Below, piece after piece: positions 27,754 through 37,547 of a stretch of DNA of 64,000 nucleotides; position 1 is the first letter of the stretch, and every line of letters begins with the position of its first letter. The DNA is from JALZMG01 sp963739975 (lineage in GTDB: Bacteria; Actinomycetota; Acidimicrobiia; Acidimicrobiales; Ilumatobacteraceae), in assembly GCA_963739975.1 (NCBI GenBank), contig CAVUCK010000018.1:248001-312000 (forward strand), read 5' to 3'. The notes under the pieces were generated by a model. The model saw only the letters and a program-made list of their open reading frames with translations. It had not been told where the DNA came from and ran no database searches. A program made the translations under genes and the position numbers.

Positions 27754-28155
27754 TCAGGCCAGGGCCTTGGCCTTGGCCTGCTGGAACTCCGCTTCGCTGA
27801 GCACGCCCTTGTCGCGCAGGTCGGCCAGTCGAGCGATCTCCTCGGCCGAACTGCCGCTGCCATCCGTCGAAGCAGCCTCCCGGACGTACTTTCGGAACGC
27901 CATGTCCTGGTCCTCGGCCGCCTGCATGGTGTGTTCCTGCATCTTGCGGCCGCGGGCGATGAGGTACACGAAGACCCCCAGATAGGGCAGGAAGATGACG
28001 AAGATTGTCCACAGCGCCTTCCCCCATCCGGAGAGGTCCCGGCTGCGGAAGATGTCGGAGAACACGCCGATCAGCAGCCAGATCCAGATGAACCAGAGGA
28101 AGAACCACAGCATCGACCAGAACACCTGACCGGTCCCGAACTCAGCGAGGATCAT
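27754..28155 (-). CDS. PLDc_N / SHOCT-domain membrane protein
   Basis: 133 residues. Two membrane helices (SMLWFFLWFIWIWLLIGVFSDIF and WTIFVIFLPYLGVFVYLIARG) make the PLDc_N-type module; a linker follows, and the C-terminus IARLADLRDKGVLSEAEFQQAKAKAL is a SHOCT oligomerisation domain. It is the last gene of the minus-strand run that starts at 33198. SHOCT tails also end the proteins at 36645 and 38025, so three such proteins serve this island. Confidence 0.8.
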   Translation of the reverse strand: MILAEFGTGQVFWSMLWFFLWFIWIWLLIGVFSDIFRSRDLSGWGKALWTIFVIFLPYLGVFVYLIARGRKMQEHTMQAAEDQDMAFRKYVREAASTDGSGSSAEEIARLADLRDKGVLSEAEFQQAKAKALA

Positions 28156-28204
28156 GAAGCTGCCTTTCTGATCGTTTGGATGAGATCATGCGGTTGCCGA
28201 GGCG

Positions 28205-29146
28205 TCAATCCGGCTCGGCGTCCAGATCGTCGCACGCCCGCGCGTTGGCAGCCCGGTCGTCGTCCGAGACGGTGGGCCACTGCAGGTCCAGTTGGCGGAT
28301 CGTGTCCACGAGGATGGTGGCGGTCATCGCCTGCATCACGTGCTTGTGGTCGGCAGGGATGACGTACCACGGCGCCCACTCGGTGGACGTGGCCGTGATG
28401 GCGTCCTCGTACGCCTCCATGTAGTCGTCCCAACGAGCGCGTACCTTCACGTCGCCGGCGCTGAACTTCCAGACCTTGTCCGGGTTGTCGAGCCGCCGGA
28501 GGAAACGCCGCTTCTGCTCCGCCTTGGACACGTGGAGGAAGAACTTGACGACCTTCACGCCGTTGCGAGCGAGGTGCCGCTCGAAGGCGTTGAGGTCGTC
28601 GTAGCGCGCCTCCCAGAACTCGGGACCACGGTCGCCGACGGGGAGCCGCTGTTTGTCGAGCCACTCCGGATGGACCCGCAAGGCGACGACCTCCTCGTAC
28701 TGCGACCGGTTGAAGATCCCGATCCGGCCGCGCTGCGGCACCGCTTTGGCGATCCGCCAGAGGAACGTGTGGTCCAGTTCCTCGCTGGAGGGTTGCTTGA
28801 ACGAGACCACGTCGACGCCCTGCGGGTTGACGCCGGACATCACGTGCTCGATCGTCGAGTCCTTCCCGGCGGCGTCCATCGCCTGGAACACGACGAGCAC
28901 GGCGTAGTTGTCGCTCGCCCAGAGCAGTTCCTGCGCCTCGCTCAGCTGCTCGATACCCCTGGCCAAGATCGCCTTGGCGCTGGCGTCCAGCTCGCTCGCC
29001 GTGAGCGCGTCGTACTCCGGGTCGGCGCTCCACTGTGCGGTGCGCCCGGCGAGGTTGGCCTTGGCTCCCGGCGCGACGCGCAGCTCGTTGGCGATGCGCT
29101 GGCGTCGTTCCGTAGCGGCGTGGTCGGGGGCGGCCGGAGTCGTCAT
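28205..29146 (-). CDS. Polyphosphate kinase 2 family (polyphosphate:nucleotide phosphotransferase)
   Basis: 313 residues. Walker A AMDAAGKDS at about residue 89, then MSGVNPQGVDVVSFKQPS, DHTFLWRIAKAVPQRGRIGIFNRSQYEEV (Walker B region) and the lid FFLHVSKAEQKRRFLRRLDNPDKVWKF. These match the PPK2 group that moves phosphate from polyphosphate to AMP/ADP or the reverse. The ATG overlaps the P-type ATPase stop by 4 bases, so polyphosphate-based nucleotide supply and ion pumping are encoded together. Confidence 0.92.
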   Translation of the reverse strand: MTTPAAPDHAATERRQRIANELRVAPGAKANLAGRTAQWSADPEYDALTASELDASAKAILARGIEQLSEAQELLWASDNYAVLVVFQAMDAAGKDSTIEHVMSGVNPQGVDVVSFKQPSSEELDHTFLWRIAKAVPQRGRIGIFNRSQYEEVVALRVHPEWLDKQRLPVGDRGPEFWEARYDDLNAFERHLARNGVKVVKFFLHVSKAEQKRRFLRRLDNPDKVWKFSAGDVKVRARWDDYMEAYEDAITATSTEWAPWYVIPADHKHVMQAMTATILVDTIRQLDLQWPTVSDDDRAANARACDDLDAEPD

Positions 29147-31878
29147 GAGGCCTCCTCATGGTGGAAGCGACGGAGGATCAACTTGCCGAGCTCGGCCAAT
29201 GCGAGGTAGCCGAGCACCGCCAGGAAGCAGGCCCGCCACTGGTGCCCGTCCAGGCCGACGGTGTCGAGCAGTCGGTTCAGTCCATCCAGCGTGGTGGCCA
29301 GGAAGGTGAGGACGAGGGCCGTCAGCACCAGCAGGTTGAACCGCCCGTTGGCGAAGGTGTCCCGGTGGAAGATGCTGCGGTATGGATCTCGCCACTCGAG
29401 CGCGGCGACGATGTGCAGCAGGGAGATGGTGACCAGCCCCATCGTGGTGGCCACGGTCAGTCCGTAGCGGTCCTCGCCCCACGCAACGACGACGAGGGTG
29501 CCGACTGCGATGAGGAGGCCGGCGAACCCGAGTCGGACACCGAGGGCAGGCGAGATGACGGGCGCGCTCGGGGGACGTGGCCGCCGCTGCATCAGACCGG
29601 GGCTCGGCGCATCGAAGCCGAGGCCGAATGCGAGCAGCACGTCGATGGCGAAGTTGATCCACAGGATCTGCAGTGGCAGGAGCGGGGTGCCGTTGGCGAT
29701 GGTGAAGATGCCGGCGCCGACGAACGTCAGGATGAAGCCGGCGAGCATGATCATCTGCACACGCACGTACTTCATCAAGTTGTCGTAGAGGCCTCGACCA
29801 TTCTCGACCGCAGCCACGATCGTGGCGAAGTTGTCATCGGTCAGGATCATCTCGGCGGCGTCCTTGGTCACCTCCGTCCCAGTGATCCCCATCGCCACCC
29901 CGATGTCGGCGCGAGTGAGCGCAGGGGCGTCGTTCACGCCGTCGCCGGTCATCGCGACGATGTTCCCCTGCTGCTTGAGGATGCTGACCAGCCGCACCTT
30001 GTCTTCGGGCGCCACGCGGGCGACCACGCCGATGTCGCCGACTTCGGCCAGCAGCTGCGCGTCGGGCAGCGCGGCGAACTGCGCACCGGTGAGAGCACTG
30101 CCCTCGATGCCCAGCTGCTTGGCGATCGCCGCCGCCGTCGTGGCGTGATCTCCCGTGATCATCCGGACGCGGACGCCCGCCTCCTTGCACAGCGCGATGG
30201 CATCCTTCGCCTCCTTGCGTGGCGGATCGACGATGCCGGCGAGAGCGAGCAACTGGAGGTCCGTGATTAAGGCCAGGAGATCCGCCGCAGGGTTGAACGT
30301 GGCCGGATCGAAGTCGCGCCGAGCGACGGCGAGCACGCGCAGGCCCTCCCCCGCCATCGCATCGTTCTCGGCCAGCACCCGCTCGCTGGCGGCGCCGATC
30401 GGCGCCGACGCTCCATCAGCGGCGAGGTAGTGGGAGGACCGGGCGAGCAGGACGTCCGGCGCGCCCTTGACGAAGCAGCGCACCACCTTGCGACCGGCTT
30501 CGTCGTCCATCGCGTGGAACGTGGCCATCAGCTTGTACTCGGCGTCGAACGGCACCTCAGCGAGGCGCGGATGGAGCTGTCTGGTCGCTTCGACGTCCAA
30601 TCCGCTCTTGGCCGCCAGCACGACGAGTGCGCCCTCCGTCGGGTCGCCGATGCACGCCCCATCCCGGATCACGGCGTCGTTGGCCAGGGCCATCGGCAAC
30701 ATGAACGGCTCGAGCGGTCCGTCCCCGTCCCCCGCCACCCGCAGGATCCGACCGGTGGTCGAGTAGCCCTCGCCGTCGACGCTGAACTTCCGGCCGACCA
30801 CCACCAGCTTGCGTGCGGTCATCTGGTTGAGGGTCAACGTGCCGGTCTTGTCCGAGCAGATCGCCGAGGTGGATCCGAGCGTCTCCACGGACTTCAAGCG
30901 CTTGACGATGGCTCCCTGGTCGGCCAGTTTGCGCGTTCCGACGGACAGCAGCATGGTCACGACCGCCGGCAACCCGGTCGGGATGGCGGCGATGGCCAGC
31001 GTGATGCCGACGAGGAACAGGGTGTCGAAGTCCTCGCCACGCGCCAGCCCCAGGACGACGATGAGCAGCAGTGCAGCCGCCGCCATGATCGTGATCAGCA
31101 CGGTGAGCTGGTCGAGCTGCTTCGTCAGCGGCGTCTTCTCCTGCTCGACGCCGCTCAACATCCCGGAGATGTGCCCGACCTCCGTCGACATCCCGGTCGC
31201 CGTCACCACCATCTCGCCGCGACCCCGCGTGACCTGCGAGTTCATGAACGCCATGTCGATGCGGTCGCCGATCGGCACGTCCTCACCGCTGACGGGGTCG
31301 ACACGCTTGGCGACTGGCGTGCTCTCCCCGGTCAGCCCGGCTTCCTCGATCTCCAGCGTCGCTGCCACGAGGATCCGCCCGTCGGCGGGGACCTTGTCGC
31401 CGGCTTCGAAGCCGACGACGTCGCCCGGCACGAGCTCTTCGGCCGGAACCGCGAGCCGCTGACCGTCCCGCCGGACGTTCGCCGTCATGATCAACATCTG
31501 GCGCAGCGCGGCAACGCTCTCGGCCGCCTTGCCCTCCTGGTGCAAGCCCATCAGCGCGTTGACCACCGTCAGTCCGAGGACCACCAAGGCGGTCGACACG
31601 TCCTGCAGGGCGGCGATGCTGACGACCGCGGCGCCGACCAGCACGAGCTGCATCAGGTCGCGGTACTGCCGGAGGAACGCCCGCCACGTGGGCTCCTTGG
31701 CCTCCTCGGCGAGCTTGTTGGGGCCGTAGCGCTGGCGCCGCTCGGCGATCTCGTCAGATCGCAGGCCGACGGCGGGTTGGACATCCAGCCGGCGGCACAC
31801 CTCGTCGGCTGGCCAGCCGTGCCAGTCCGCCGTCTCGACGTCCGGGGCGGTCGACGGCGTCGGGACGGCGGCCATCAC
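29143..31878 (-). CDS. Cation-transporting P-type ATPase (P2-like), altered ion site
   Basis: 911 residues: N-terminal cation-ATPase domain (DEVCRRLDVQPAVGLRSDEIAERRQRYGPNKL), actuator TGES at about residue 183, phosphorylation site D-K-T-G-T-L-T at about 340, and TGDGVNDAP at about 644, with ten predicted helices. In SERCA-type Ca2+ pumps M4 has P-E-G-L-P; here it is P-T-G-L-P. M5 (YVRVQMIMLAG) has no Asn/Glu at the Ca2+ positions, while M6 (WINFAID) keeps Asn and Asp. The ion is therefore probably not Ca2+ in the classic two-site mode. Related mycobacterial pumps (CtpF/CtpE) belong to stress regulons. Confidence 0.9.
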   Translation of the reverse strand: MMAAVPTPSTAPDVETADWHGWPADEVCRRLDVQPAVGLRSDEIAERRQRYGPNKLAEEAKEPTWRAFLRQYRDLMQLVLVGAAVVSIAALQDVSTALVVLGLTVVNALMGLHQEGKAAESVAALRQMLIMTANVRRDGQRLAVPAEELVPGDVVGFEAGDKVPADGRILVAATLEIEEAGLTGESTPVAKRVDPVSGEDVPIGDRIDMAFMNSQVTRGRGEMVVTATGMSTEVGHISGMLSGVEQEKTPLTKQLDQLTVLITIMAAAALLLIVVLGLARGEDFDTLFLVGITLAIAAIPTGLPAVVTMLLSVGTRKLADQGAIVKRLKSVETLGSTSAICSDKTGTLTLNQMTARKLVVVGRKFSVDGEGYSTTGRILRVAGDGDGPLEPFMLPMALANDAVIRDGACIGDPTEGALVVLAAKSGLDVEATRQLHPRLAEVPFDAEYKLMATFHAMDDEAGRKVVRCFVKGAPDVLLARSSHYLAADGASAPIGAASERVLAENDAMAGEGLRVLAVARRDFDPATFNPAADLLALITDLQLLALAGIVDPPRKEAKDAIALCKEAGVRVRMITGDHATTAAAIAKQLGIEGSALTGAQFAALPDAQLLAEVGDIGVVARVAPEDKVRLVSILKQQGNIVAMTGDGVNDAPALTRADIGVAMGITGTEVTKDAAEMILTDDNFATIVAAVENGRGLYDNLMKYVRVQMIMLAGFILTFVGAGIFTIANGTPLLPLQILWINFAIDVLLAFGLGFDAPSPGLMQRRPRPPSAPVISPALGVRLGFAGLLIAVGTLVVVAWGEDRYGLTVATTMGLVTISLLHIVAALEWRDPYRSIFHRDTFANGRFNLLVLTALVLTFLATTLDGLNRLLDTVGLDGHQWRACFLAVLGYLALAELGKLILRRFHHEEAS

Positions 31879-31960
31879 CTCACTCCATGAGCCTGCACCG
31901 CCGCCATCGGCCCGCGGCGGGCGCCGTTGCAGGTCGCGGTATCGACCACGTCCACCACGA

Positions 31961-32758
31961 TCATGACGAGCCGCTCGCCGGTTGGTCAGCGGATCCGTCG
32001 AGCTCGTTGACGAAGAACTCGAGTGCCGTCTTCGTCTTCGTCTGCTGCTCTGCGCCGAGGTCGATCCCGTGCTCGCTGAGGTAGACCCTCAGTTCGGCGG
32101 CGACGCCGAAGGCCTGATCAGGCGCACATTTCGTGGACAGCTCGAGGATGCGCGATCCGTCGGGATAGAGCCACAACTCGGCGACGAGCCGACGACGCAG
32201 GAGGGTGGGGGTGAACTTCAGCTTGAGCACGTTGATCGGTCCGAGCGCCGAGAGGTCGTTCAGCGCCAGACCATCCGGGGCGTGGGCGGTGAACAGTGCT
32301 CGCTGCTGCTTCGTCAGCACCTTGCTCAGAGGTCGTAGCCCCTCCATCGCGTCCTTGACGGCGGCGTCGTCGCCTTCTGCCTTCATCGATCCCGAGCACA
32401 CGAAGCCGCCTGGCATCGCATCGAGCTCGATGCCGAAGGAGGGCTCCTTGCGCAACGCCTTGGGGAGCTCGCTCGGGACGACTGGGCGCAGCTTGACCAC
32501 GGTGTCGGCCGGCTTGCCCTGGATCCTGCGCAGCCGAACGACGAGGCCGTGCTTGTTGAGGTCCAGCTTCGGTGTGTCGAAGAAGACGACTTGGCGGATC
32601 TGGGCGTCCAGCGGATCCATGCGCAGCGCACGCACGGCCGATCGCTGGGCGCCGTCGGGCACCGTCAGCTTCAGCTCGACGCTGTCCGATCCGCGCAGGA
32701 GCGGCATCATCTCGGAGAGCTGCTCCACCGTGAGGGTGGGCGCGGCCTTCTTAGCCAC
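31961..32758 (-). CDS. CYTH-like (triphosphate tunnel) domain protein
   Basis: 265 residues. SVELKLTVPDGAQRSAV near residue 27 resembles the N-terminal ExExK strand in degenerate form, followed by VVFFDTPKLDLNKHGLVVRLRRI and DTVVKLRPVVP, which match the YFDTxxxxLxxxGxxLRxR and KxR strands of CYTH/TTM proteins. VAELWLYPDGSRILELSTKC may be a later strand. Polyphosphate or triphosphate is the usual ligand of this fold, which fits the PPK2 gene in the same operon (inference). The ATG overlaps the DUF7144 gene by 8 bases. Confidence 0.6.
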   Translation of the reverse strand: MAKKAAPTLTVEQLSEMMPLLRGSDSVELKLTVPDGAQRSAVRALRMDPLDAQIRQVVFFDTPKLDLNKHGLVVRLRRIQGKPADTVVKLRPVVPSELPKALRKEPSFGIELDAMPGGFVCSGSMKAEGDDAAVKDAMEGLRPLSKVLTKQQRALFTAHAPDGLALNDLSALGPINVLKLKFTPTLLRRRLVAELWLYPDGSRILELSTKCAPDQAFGVAAELRVYLSEHGIDLGAEQQTKTKTALEFFVNELDGSADQPASGSS

Positions 32759-33198
32759 GCGGGTAGTCCTCGTATCGCGGCTCGCTCCCGCCGTAGACCG
32801 CCAGGGCGTACACGGTCAGCACGGCCAGTCCGACGCTGAGGACGGTCCACAGCGGCTGGAAGTAGATCCAAGGGAGGAAGACCAGCGCGGCGGCGCCAGC
32901 GGCGATCATGCCGACCCAGCGGGCCCATTGGGCGCCTCCGACCACGGCGACGCCGGCGAGGATCAAGATGATCCCGACGATCAGCCAGACCCAGCCCCAG
33001 GTCTGCCGGATCACGCTCGAACACGATCGTCTGCACCTGCTCCGACACGTCGTCGTCGTACTTGAAGGCCCAGAACGCATCGAAGACCTTGAACCCGCCG
33101 CTGATGACCAGCATGGTCGCGGCGAAGGCGAGCCAGCCGGGTCCCTTGGTCGATGCCGCCTCGTTCCATCCCGGCGGTCTCTCCGTCACATCGGACAC
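32751..33198 (-). CDS. DUF7144-type small membrane protein, frame-disrupted at about 33012
   Basis: About 148 residues read through one frameshift. The first frame gives an N-terminal tail and GPGWLAFAATMLVISGGFKVFDAFWAFKYDDD; the second resumes with QTWGWVWLIVGIILILAGVAVVGGAQWARWVGMIAAG and ends in two further helices. W-G-W following a membrane helix and the WAR motif are typical of this four-helix family. GTG 33198 has a strong GGAGGAGG site. It is the first gene of the five-gene minus operon and lies 80 bases after operator S2. Confidence 0.75.
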
Positions 33199-33278
33199 AG
33201 GTCCTCCTCCGTGCGCTCGCGCGATGACGCCTGGCACGCCCGGGAAGCGGGCGCCCATACCGACCGTGGCAGGCCGGC

Positions 33279-33309
33279 AGGTGGGCCGGCACCACCCCCC
33301 TCAGGGTGG
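33279..33309 (-). promoter_or_regulatory. Palindromic operator-like site S2
   Basis: Read on the minus strand: CCACCC (33309-33304), six bases, GGGTGG (33297-33292), seven bases, CCACCT (33284-33279). It lies 80 bases before the GTG of the DUF7144 gene and points toward it, and so toward the whole DUF7144/CYTH/P-ATPase/PPK2/SHOCT operon. Confidence 0.75.
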
Positions 33310-33330
33310 AAGCTGCAGCGACGCGCCTCG

Positions 33331-33924
33331 TTACGGCGCGCTGCGCTGCGCCAGGCGTTCGAGCCGGCGGAGTCGGATCCGGGCTTCCTCCCTGATCCCG
33401 TCGGCGACATCGCTGCGCACCTGCGTGACGTCGCCGTCCAGCTTGTCTGCCAGGTCCGCCCGCTTGATGAGCAGGGCGATCGGATCAGCAGCGCATCGCG
33501 CCAGGTAGACCGCGTCGGGCTCGCCAGCAGCTTGCGACAGCGTGTCGACGAGCGCCACGAGGGCATCGTCACGCGTCAGCGTCCGGAGCTCATCAGTTGT
33601 CGTGTCCGTCTTCTCCAGCACGTCGTGCAGCAAGGCGGCGGCAACTGCCCGCTCCCCAGATCCTCCTCCGATCGCTGCGGCCACCCTGCGGGCGTGGGCG
33701 ATGTGCAGCCCGCCCAGCTTCGTTCGGCGGTCGCCGAGCAGCCGTGCCGCGAGGACGTCGGCATCGTGTGCCGAGATCCCGCGCAGGTCGCTTGGTTGCC
33801 GCAGTGCCGTGCTGTCCAACGGAGCACACGACAACGCCCACCAGGGCGGGCGCACACTACCTTCGGAGGGGTGGTTGACCACGCCGCGTCCACCTGCGAG
33901 TCGACGTAGCATCCGGAGCGGCAT
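33331..33924 (-). CDS. HD-domain protein (SpoT/RelA-hydrolase-like)
   Basis: Up to 197 residues. The metal-dependent phosphohydrolase pattern reads LGGLHIAHARRVAAAI ... AAALLHDVLEKTDTTTDELRTL ... LVDTLSQAAGEPDAVYLARCAADPIALLIKRADLADKL, close to the HD part of ppGpp hydrolases but without synthetase or TGS domains. The first ~35 residues are unlike the family, so translation may begin later, for example near TTG at about 33816 (LDSTALRQPSDLRG). The gene faces away from the LuxR regulator gene. A role in small alarmone turnover is plausible but inferred. Confidence 0.65.
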   Translation of the reverse strand: MPLRMLRRLAGGRGVVNHPSEGSVRPPWWALSCAPLDSTALRQPSDLRGISAHDADVLAARLLGDRRTKLGGLHIAHARRVAAAIGGGSGERAVAAALLHDVLEKTDTTTDELRTLTRDDALVALVDTLSQAAGEPDAVYLARCAADPIALLIKRADLADKLDGDVTQVRSDVADGIREEARIRLRRLERLAQRSAP

Positions 33925-34022
33925 CGGCGCGGGACGTGTCCCATCCGGACGGCGTTGCGGGAAACTCGATAACGTGCAACGGTCCTGAACGGGAGGGAAA
34001 CGGTTGAGCAGACAGCCGGCCC

Positions 34023-36629
34023 GTGCGAATCCGACGAGCGCGGCTGGCGCTCTCTCCGCTGCGCCGAGCCAAACTGCGCCGGCCGATGCCCCCGGAGCAC
34101 CACGTGCGGCGGCCGCGTCTGCTGGGCCTGCTGGATGAGATCGTCCGTTGCCCCGTCACGCTGGTCGTCGCACCCGCCGGAGGCGGGAAGACGTCGCTGC
34201 TCTCGGCATGGATCGCCGAGACGGCGACGCCTGCCGCTTGGCTGTCATTGGACGAGACAGATCTGGAGTTCGTCCAGTTCTGGTCCGGCGTCATCGCCGC
34301 ACTCGAGTCGCTGGCACCCGGCTGCGGTCGCCACGCCGTCGACGTGCTCGAACGGCAGCCTGTCCGAAGCGCGCGTCGTCGACCAACTCCTCGTCGACCT
34401 GGAGGCCGTTGAAATCCCGCCGGCCGTGATCGTCATCGACGACGTCCACCTCGTCGACAGCGACGATTTGATCGCTGCTTCGCTCGCTCGGCTCCTGCAG
34501 CACCTCCCCCCCTGGATGCATTTCATCCTGCTGTCGCGGCGCGATCCGGCACTGCCCATCGATCGCATGCGATCCCGCGGTCACCTCGGCGAGATCCGCT
34601 TCGCCGAGCTGCGGTTCTCGCCGGATGAAGCCGTCGAGCTGCTCCACCGGCTGGCCCCAGCGCTGTCCGAGGAACAGATCGAAGCCGCTGTGGTGCGCTC
34701 CGACGGCTGGGCGGCGAGCCTGCACCTGGCTGCACTCGCCGCCCGCTCCGCACACGCGCAGGCCGACGGCGCTTCACCCGAACGCCTGGACCAGCTGTTC
34801 ATGCAGGACTACGTGCTGCGGGAACTGCTCGCCAACGAGGCTCCCGAACTGATCGAGGTGCTTCACGCCGCCGCAGTGGTCCCCCGCCTCAGTTCGAGCC
34901 TGGCGCGGGCGATCACCGAACGATCGGACGCCGGTGAGCTGCTCCTTCGTGCGGAGAAGCGGGGGCTGTTCGTCAGTCGTCTCGACGCCGGCGGGTGGTT
35001 CGAGCTGCACGCCCTGGTGCGTGACGTCTTGGCGAATGATATGGAACAGCACTCGCCCCATCGCCTGGCCGAGCTGCACGCACGGGCGGCGCGGTGGTTC
35101 GAGGACACCGAGGAGGTGGCTGTCGCGCTGGAGCAGTGGATCCTTGCCGGCCGGCCGCGCGATGCGCTGCGGCTCCTGAGCGCCCAGCACGCCAACCTCT
35201 ACGACAGCGGCCGCGAGGCGATCGTCCTGCGCACGATCGGCGCCATCCCCACCCGGATCGTGACGGGAGATCTCGAGGCGATGGTCGCCTTCGCATGGTG
35301 CCACGTGCTGGTCAACCGTCGCCGGTTCCTCGAACTCGCCGACGAAATGACCTGGTGGGCTGAGCGTTCGCCAGCGAACGACGCCATGCGCGCCCGCGTC
35401 ACGATGCTGCGGTCCTTTGCGTCCACCATCAGCGGCGACTGGGTCGAGGGAGGAGAGCTCGCTCGGCGGGCGCTGCGTGAGCTCGACGACTGGTGGCAGG
35501 ACCCCCTCGGACGGTTCGTGTGGAACATGATCGCTCGTGACGTGGCGTTGTCGGAGCGCTGGGACGACACGGCGGACGAAGTGCGGGATGCCCACCTGGC
35601 CTTGAGCCGAGACCCGGAACGCCGGGTGGCGTTCGAGGGCACACGTGCAGTGGGTCACGCCCTCGCCGGCCGACCGCTCGACGCTCTGCGCGTGATCGCG
35701 GGCGTCCGGCGCGCCGCCCCCGTGTCCGAGATGACGATCCTGCGCGCCGAACTGGCCCTCGCCGAGGCGGTCGCCCATCGTGAGCTCGGCGACCGGGCCC
35801 GCGCCCTGCAGGAGCTGCGGGCGCTGGCCGAGGAGCCAGGCGAGCCAATGCTGTACTGCCGGATCTACGCCTTGCTGGAACTGACTCAAGCCAGTCTCGA
35901 CATGGGGTACCACGAGGTGGCGGCACAGACGTTCGCGGACGCCGAGGCGTTGGTCGAGCGGGAGTCGTTCGGAGCCGACGGCCGGACCTGGCTGGCCCGG
36001 GTGGGAACGATGGTGGGCCTGGCAGCTGGCGAGCTGGGCGACGCCGCTCGGTGGGCGGCGCAAGTCGACGATCCGTTCTGGGCCGGGGTGATGAGCGCCC
36101 GTTTGCTCCTCGCCCGCAACGACCGATCAGGGGCCGCAGAAGCGTTGGCCGCAGCCGACCCCCGCTGCGTCCGCCATGGCGTCGTCCTCGGCCTCCTCAC
36201 CGCCCGCGTAGCTCGCCGACCGAGAGGAGGCGATCAAGTCGACTGCTGCGGCCATCGAGCTCGCCGCGGACCACGGGATGCTGCAGACGGTGGCGTCTGA
36301 AGGCCCGGAGGTCATGGAGCTGGTCGAGCACGCCGGGTGGCGCTCACCAGCCGGATGGATGGATCGCTTGCGCCGGGCCGCCGCGGAGACGAGCGCCCAC
36401 CTCGACGTCGACGACGCCAACATCATCGAACCCCTCACCGAGCGTGAGCGCGACGTGCTGCGCTTCCTGTCCAGCCGGCTGACGATCCGCGAGATCGCCG
36501 ACCAGCTCTACGTCTCCGATGAACACGGTGAAGTTCCACCTGCGGGTGATCTACCGCAAACTGGGCGTCAACTCCCGAGCCGAGGCCGCAGAGATGGCCC
36601 GCCGGATGCGTCATCTCCGGCGGCAGTAG
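34023..36629 (+). CDS. MalT/LuxR-family ATP-dependent transcriptional regulator, three frameshifts
   Basis: About 868 residues when read through frameshifts near 34352, 36220 and 36519. The N-terminus LRRAKLRRPMPPEHHVRRPRLLGLLDE and Walker A APAGGGKTS start a STAND NTPase; VIVIDDVHLVDSDDL is Walker B and LLSRRDPALPIDRMRSRG the sensor segment. A long helical repeat part follows, and the last ~65 residues are a LuxR helix-turn-helix (LTERERDVLRFLSSRLTIREIADQLYVS, then MNTVKFHLRVIYRKLGVNSRAEA in another frame). A strong GGGAGGGAAACGG precedes TTG 34004, so the true start may be there with a further indel. It is the best local candidate to read the CCACCC sites. Confidence 0.8.
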
Positions 36630-36644
36630 TCCGGCGACACGGCG

Positions 36645-36848
36645 CTACGGCTCGAGCACCCTCGCCTTCTGCTGCTCGAACTCCTCCCGAGAGAGGAGGC
36701 CGCGACCGACCAGGTCGGCGAGCGCCGCCAGCTGCTCGATCGGGTCGACGAGCGAAGCGGCCAGCCCGTGCTGGTAGGTCGCTGCGCCACACGGCGGCCT
36801 GGCCAGAAGGTCAAGCCGACGCCGGCGAGAGGCGAGGAACCCCTGCAT
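36645..36848 (-). CDS. Small SHOCT-domain protein
   Basis: 67 residues. The C-terminal half, IEQLAALADLVGRGLLSREEFEQQKARVLEP, is a SHOCT domain; the first half is basic with no clear fold. It starts 4 bases after the stop of the minus-strand DUF6325 gene, which mirrors the DUF6325-SHOCT order on the plus strand at 37548-38324. Confidence 0.7.
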   Translation of the reverse strand: MQGFLASRRRRLDLLARPPCGAATYQHGLAASLVDPIEQLAALADLVGRGLLSREEFEQQKARVLEP

Positions 36849-36851
36849 CGC

Positions 36852-37327
36852 TCATCCTCCTGCCGCATCGACATCCAAGCGATCGGCGAGGGCCAGCTGC
36901 ACTCGCGACGCCGGGATTCGCTCCCCTGCGATGATCTGTCCGCCGGCGAGTCGCGCCGCCCTCGACAGCGGCGCGGCCCATCGATCCTCGGTCACCAGGA
37001 TCACGCCCGCGGTGCCCGGGCGGACGGCAACGGAGGCGAGTTCGATGTCGTGATCGCTGAGCATGCCGCCCACGTCACCGGTCACTGCCCGCAGGGCCGT
37101 TCATGCTGTCGAGCCCGTCCAGCTCACGCGCCGCGGTTGCACCGTCCAGGTCCTTGACCACCACGACGAGATCGAGGATGCGGATCGCCGCCTGCTCGAC
37201 CAGCTCGGCCAACGCCGTCGCCACCATCGACAACGAGTCGAGATCGGCGGTGGACACGATCAGGTACTCGACCAGGTCAGTCGCCACGGCCTCCGGCTGG
37301 TCGCTGGTGTGTTGCTCGGCGTTCAAC
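36852..37327 (-). CDS. DUF6325-family protein, frame-disrupted at about 37086
   Basis: About 158 residues. The first frame, from TTG 37327, gives ATDLVEYLIVSTADLDSLSMVATALAELVEQAAIRILDLVVVVKDLDGAT; the second gives TGDVGGMLSDHDIELASVAVRPGTAGVILVTEDRWAAPL. Together they align end to end with the plus-strand paralogue at 37548. A single missing or extra base near 37086 explains the break. Function unknown; the family is common near stress genes in actinobacteria. Operator S5 ends 58 bases upstream of the TTG. Confidence 0.7.
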
Positions 37328-37385
37328 GGTCGACGCAGCTCCCTCGCTCGGCTACCAGCAGTGGTGGCGATCCTGACAGCGGAAC

Positions 37386-37416
37386 GAGTGGCCTGGGACC
37401 ACCCTGTCGCGGGTGG
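37386..37416 (-). promoter_or_regulatory. Palindromic operator-like site S5
   Basis: On the minus strand: CCACCC (37416-37411), six bases, GGGTGG (37404-37399), seven bases, CCACTC (37391-37386). It is placed before the minus-strand DUF6325-SHOCT pair. A further CCACCC on the plus strand at 37427-37432 follows after ten bases. Confidence 0.7.
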
Positions 37417-37489
37417 TCGTTCGGCGCCACCCGCGTCGCGCCGCCCGGCATCGGAGTTGGCATCTTCGCGCCTAAGGGCAACGCGGGAT

Positions 37490-37520
37490 CCACCCCCGCC
37501 GGGGTGGCGATCCACCACCC
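37490..37520 (+). promoter_or_regulatory. Palindromic operator-like site S3
   Basis: CCACCC 37490-37495, GGGTGG 37502-37507, CCACCC 37515-37520. It lies upstream of the plus-strand DUF6325-SHOCT-MFS run, 27 bases before ATG 37548 or 66 before ATG 37587. With S5 it forms a divergent control region of about 135 bases. No gene is seen in the 37328-37547 gap. Confidence 0.75.
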
Positions 37521-37547
37521 GTCAGCCGAGGACGATCGAGGTTCCGA

